From Oscillospiraceae bacterium (GTDB taxonomy: Bacteria > Bacillota > Clostridia > Oscillospirales > Ruminococcaceae): a DNA stretch of 17,069 bases. The translations under genes and the position numbers were made by a program. This document shows, in pieces, positions 14,742-17,069 of this stretch (within the stretch, counting starts at the first letter, position 1; every line of letters begins with the position of its first letter). The DNA lies in assembly GCA_015067375.1 (NCBI GenBank), contig SVMQ01000022.1, positions 1 to 17,069 of the forward strand, given 5' to 3'. A model generated the notes under the pieces. That model did no database searches. It had not been told where the DNA came from and saw nothing but the letters and a program-made list of their open reading frames with translations.

Positions 14742-16540
14742 GCCGTCACCTCCTCTGCAAGGTAGTTCTGTGCCTGAAGCTTCCACATCTCTGCGTATTT
14801 TCCGTTCAGCGCCATAAGCTCCTCGTGACTTCCCTGCTCTATGACAGTTCCATGCTCAAACATATAAATGCGGTCAGCGTCACGGGTCGCTGAAAGACGA
14901 TGCGAGATGAATATCACCGTTTCGCCGTCGGTTGCGGTGAGCATATTCTTATACATATTGTATTCCGCAATAGGGTCAAGCGCGGAGCTGGGCTCGTCCA
15001 GTATCACGATGTCAGGCTTACGCGCGAATACTCGTGCAATGGCGATCTTCTGTGCCTCGCCTCCCGACAGTCCCATGCCATTTTCGTCAAACTCCTTGGT
15101 GACCATCGTGTCTATGCCGTTTTCAAGGCTGTCCAGCTTATCACCGAACTGCGCTTTTCTGAGAGAATCCTCGACAAGTCTGCGCTCTTCGTCGTTTTTA
15201 GGCTTGCGCATCAAAACGTTATGCGACAGCGGCAAGGCGAACACCTGAAGATCCTGAAAGACTGTGCCGAAACGACGGTGCAGGGATCTCGGCTCGTATC
15301 TGGAGATATCCTCGCCGCTGATAGTAATACCGCCATCAGTGGGAGCATAAAGTCCCATCAGCAGCTTTACAAAGGTCGTCTTACCTGCGCCGTTATGACC
15401 TACAATGGCTATCTTCTCGCCCTTTCTGATGCTGATATTCACATCATGCAGCGTGGGTTTATCCGCGCCCTCGTATGTGAAGCTCATATCCTTTATCTCG
15501 ATATCCGAAAGGTTCTTCGCCTTGATAAGCTCGTCACTCTTTGTCTTTGGTTCGTAGGAAAGAAACTCGCGCAGATTGGTCACGAACGCGCTCTCCTTTG
15601 CAAGTGAAACGATAAGCTCCACTGCATCGGATGTTCTCCACGACAGCGTTGAAAGTGCAGGTATCATCGCAACATAAGCGGCAGTCTGCACCTCGCCCTT
15701 ATTCAGCACGAATGCTATGTACAGATACGGCAGGATAGTGGACAGGATGTTATACAATATCCACTTCAACGGCTCGATAACGCACAGCTTTCGGCGTATC
15801 TGACGGGTGCGCTCCTCCATCTCCTCATATGCCTTTTCGTGACGTGCGAGCAGGAGCTTGCCTATGCCGAAAAGACGAAGCTCTGCCGCATATTTCTTTT
15901 CATAGAACACGCGCTTCGCATAGCCGCCTACGCGTCCGTCACGGGTGTTGGACATATCGAGCGAGTAGTAGAGATCGCCCTCCTTTTTGCCGAAAAACAT
16001 CGAGATCGCCACCATTGGTATTATGAACAGCAGAAGCATCGGGTCAACATCCGCAACGATCACCGTAGCCGCGATCACCGACGCAATACCTGCAACAAGA
16101 TATGCGGAGAAATAGAGGATATTGTTTCCTCGCCACTGACATTCGTTCAGCGCACGAGTGTATTTATCGTAGAAATCGGGGCGCTCAAACTCGGCGTACT
16201 CCATCGATATCGACTTGCGTATAACTCGCTTGTAGAAATCCTGATACATCTTAGGCAGGAACTGCTTCTCGCAAAGCTGATGGATTGCCGCTGTGATATG
16301 TATACAGATATGTCCGATGCACATTGCGCCCACAAACGACGCGAGCGCCGTAAACGGGGTCTTATTCTCTATCGCAACATATATCCACTCTGTCAGATAC
16401 ACTGAAAATATCGTCCAGAACACGTTTTCATTGAATTCCTTTATAAACGTGTAGATGACGTAGCCTTTACTGCCGCGCCACAATATCTTCAGCATATACA
16501 GTACATTCGACAGAGAGGATGGCTTTTTTTCTTTTTTCAT
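14738..16540 (-). CDS. ABC exporter half-transporter (membrane plus ATPase), first subunit
   Basis: 600 aa, AGGAGGTAAC directly upstream of ATG. The membrane domain spans ~25-315. The ATPase has Walker A GHNGAGKTT (381-389), Q-loop Gln429, signature LSGGE (491-495), Walker B VILDE (512-516), SALD and switch His547. Both subunits thus appear to have complete ATP sites. Both also share unusual wording: DTxxTKEFxExGxxLSGGEAQK before and through the signature, ILDEPSSALDPIAEY, and a common C-terminal pattern YAEMW(K/N)(L/V)QA. This points to an ancient gene duplication. It is the first gene of the operon and overlaps the second by 4 nt. The substrate is not deducible; a self-made peptide or antimicrobial is one possibility. 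Confidence 0.95.
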   Translation of the reverse strand: MKKEKKPSSLSNVLYMLKILWRGSKGYVIYTFIKEFNENVFWTIFSVYLTEWIYVAIENKTPFTALASFVGAMCIGHICIHITAAIHQLCEKQFLPKMYQDFYKRVIRKSISMEYAEFERPDFYDKYTRALNECQWRGNNILYFSAYLVAGIASVIAATVIVADVDPMLLLFIIPMVAISMFFGKKEGDLYYSLDMSNTRDGRVGGYAKRVFYEKKYAAELRLFGIGKLLLARHEKAYEEMEERTRQIRRKLCVIEPLKWILYNILSTILPYLYIAFVLNKGEVQTAAYVAMIPALSTLSWRTSDAVELIVSLAKESAFVTNLREFLSYEPKTKSDELIKAKNLSDIEIKDMSFTYEGADKPTLHDVNISIRKGEKIAIVGHNGAGKTTFVKLLMGLYAPTDGGITISGEDISRYEPRSLHRRFGTVFQDLQVFALPLSHNVLMRKPKNDEERRLVEDSLRKAQFGDKLDSLENGIDTMVTKEFDENGMGLSGGEAQKIAIARVFARKPDIVILDEPSSALDPIAEYNMYKNMLTATDGETVIFISHRLSATRDADRIYMFEHGTVIEQGSHEELMALNGKYAEMWKLQAQNYLAEEVTA

Positions 16541-16569
16541 TGTTACCTCCTGTTTTGTGCTTTTCTTTT

Positions 16570-16598
16570 ATTCTACCATATTTCTATAAATAAATCAA
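16570..16598 (-). promoter_or_regulatory. Promoter of the ABC exporter operon
   Basis: On the minus strand TTGATT (16598-16593), 17 nt, then TAGAAT (16575-16570) preceded by TGG, an extended -10. The first ATG is about 30 nt downstream. The match is weaker than for the other promoters in the window, leaving room for an activator. Confidence 0.6.
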
Positions 16599-16610
16599 GC
16601 GTTTTAAATC

Positions 16611-16635
16611 GAATGTTGTATAATATACAAAATTC
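16611..16635. promoter_or_regulatory. 25-bp AT-rich near-palindrome upstream of the exporter promoter
   Basis: TTGTATA and TATACAA flank a single central base (16623), and the symmetry extends outward to GAAT and ATTC with one mismatched pair. It lies 12 bp upstream of the exporter -35 and just after the NUDIX stop. It lacks the GC stem and T tract of a terminator, so it is more like an operator. It also contains TATAAT on plus, but no gene follows it. Confidence 0.4.
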
Positions 16636-16649
16636 TTTTCCCATGAGGA

Positions 16650-17069
16650 TCATCTGTCGTCATTGACCATAACTAAGAATTCCTGCGGCATATCCTTTAA
16701 CAGCTTTTTTGCGATAGCAGGTCGGATGTCGTATTCATCAATCTTGTCGATAGGTATCCAGCACATCTTTTCCTTGTCGCCGCCTGTTGTGATACTTGTT
16801 TTGTTGTATTCCTTTTTTGCTTTTGGTCTCATCAGATAATAAAGCTCAAGCGTATGGCAGTCAAGCCCCTCCAATGCTCCGTCACCGTCAAAAAAATTCT
16901 CCACAAGGCAAAGCGGTCTTTCGATCACAAACTCGTCGCCTGTTTCTTCATATACCTCACGAAGTATCGCATCCTCAGACTTTTCGCCTATATGTACGCC
17001 GCCACCCACTGTGTAATAATAGCCGCATTTTTCACCGTATGAAAATAATGCATACCCGTCAGACACGAT
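16650..17069 (-). CDS. NUDIX hydrolase (N-terminus beyond window)
   Basis: The frame is open to the right edge; a GTG at 17066 is in frame but would remove the first strand of the fold, so the gene is probably truncated by the window. The Nudix box is complete: G-x5-E-x7-REVYEETG, with Glu41 and Glu42 (counted from the edge) as metal ligands. The family hydrolyses nucleoside diphosphates linked to another group, using Mg or Mn. The substrate cannot be read from the box. The rest has the usual later strand (ELYYLMRPKA) and a CWIPIDKIDEYDIRPAIAK segment common in small housecleaning NUDIX proteins. It lies on the same strand as the exporter operon, with 109 nt and a separate promoter between them. 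Confidence 0.9.
   Translation of the reverse strand: MVSDGYALFSYGEKCGYYYTVGGGVHIGEKSEDAILREVYEETGDEFVIERPLCLVENFFDGDGALEGLDCHTLELYYLMRPKAKKEYNKTSITTGGDKEKMCWIPIDKIDEYDIRPAIAKKLLKDMPQEFLVMVNDDR

Noticed and set aside
14900..15607. Long open frame antisense to the first ABC ATPase domain (235 codons)
   Set aside because: Antisense to conserved Walker and signature motifs, without a start site or recognisable product.

Overview
The window looks like chromosome from a cellulose- or starch-degrading, spore-lineage Firmicute of the Ruminococcus/Oscillospiraceae type. The left edge carries the C-terminal dockerin of a secreted cellulosome-type protein. There is a clear SpoIIID sporulation regulator, and strong AGGAGG ribosome sites and textbook TTGACA-17-TATAAT promoters recur. 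Species cannot be fixed from the sequence alone. No phage, transposase, integrase, CRISPR or rRNA is visible.

Left part (1-6311): after the dockerin tail and its terminator comes a Ser/Thr phosphosignalling locus. A plus-strand operon encodes an unrecognised protein with an HTH-like segment and an internal duplication, followed by a Hanks-type kinase with one transmembrane helix and two PASTA domains. Facing it on the minus strand is a second operon: a paralogous kinase whose outside part is a leucine-rich-repeat domain instead of PASTA, then a cytosolic PP2C phosphatase. The two operons converge on one 24-bp palindromic terminator. The two kinase domains are about two thirds identical over their first 200 residues, so the locus looks like a duplicated kinase whose sensor was exchanged, with one nearby phosphatase to reverse both.

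Middle (6440-10276): a methyl-accepting chemotaxis protein with a Cache-type sensor; a small secreted, probably lipid-anchored protein of unknown role; SpoIIID, with a TTG start and a possible SigE-type promoter; and a tRNA-Arg(ACG) under a perfect consensus promoter.

Right part (10320-17069): a minus-strand pair made of a BspA-type leucine-rich-repeat membrane protein and a multi-pass membrane protein ending in two zinc ribbons. It is divergent from a small XRE regulator, with an inverted repeat on the pair's -35 box. After a 165-bp structured gap come two overlapping ABC exporter half-transporters, likely a heterodimer, and at the right edge a truncated NUDIX hydrolase.

The strongest candidate for a little-described system is the twin-kinase/phosphatase/HTH-repeat locus. 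The second is the XRE-controlled LRR plus zinc-ribbon membrane pair.
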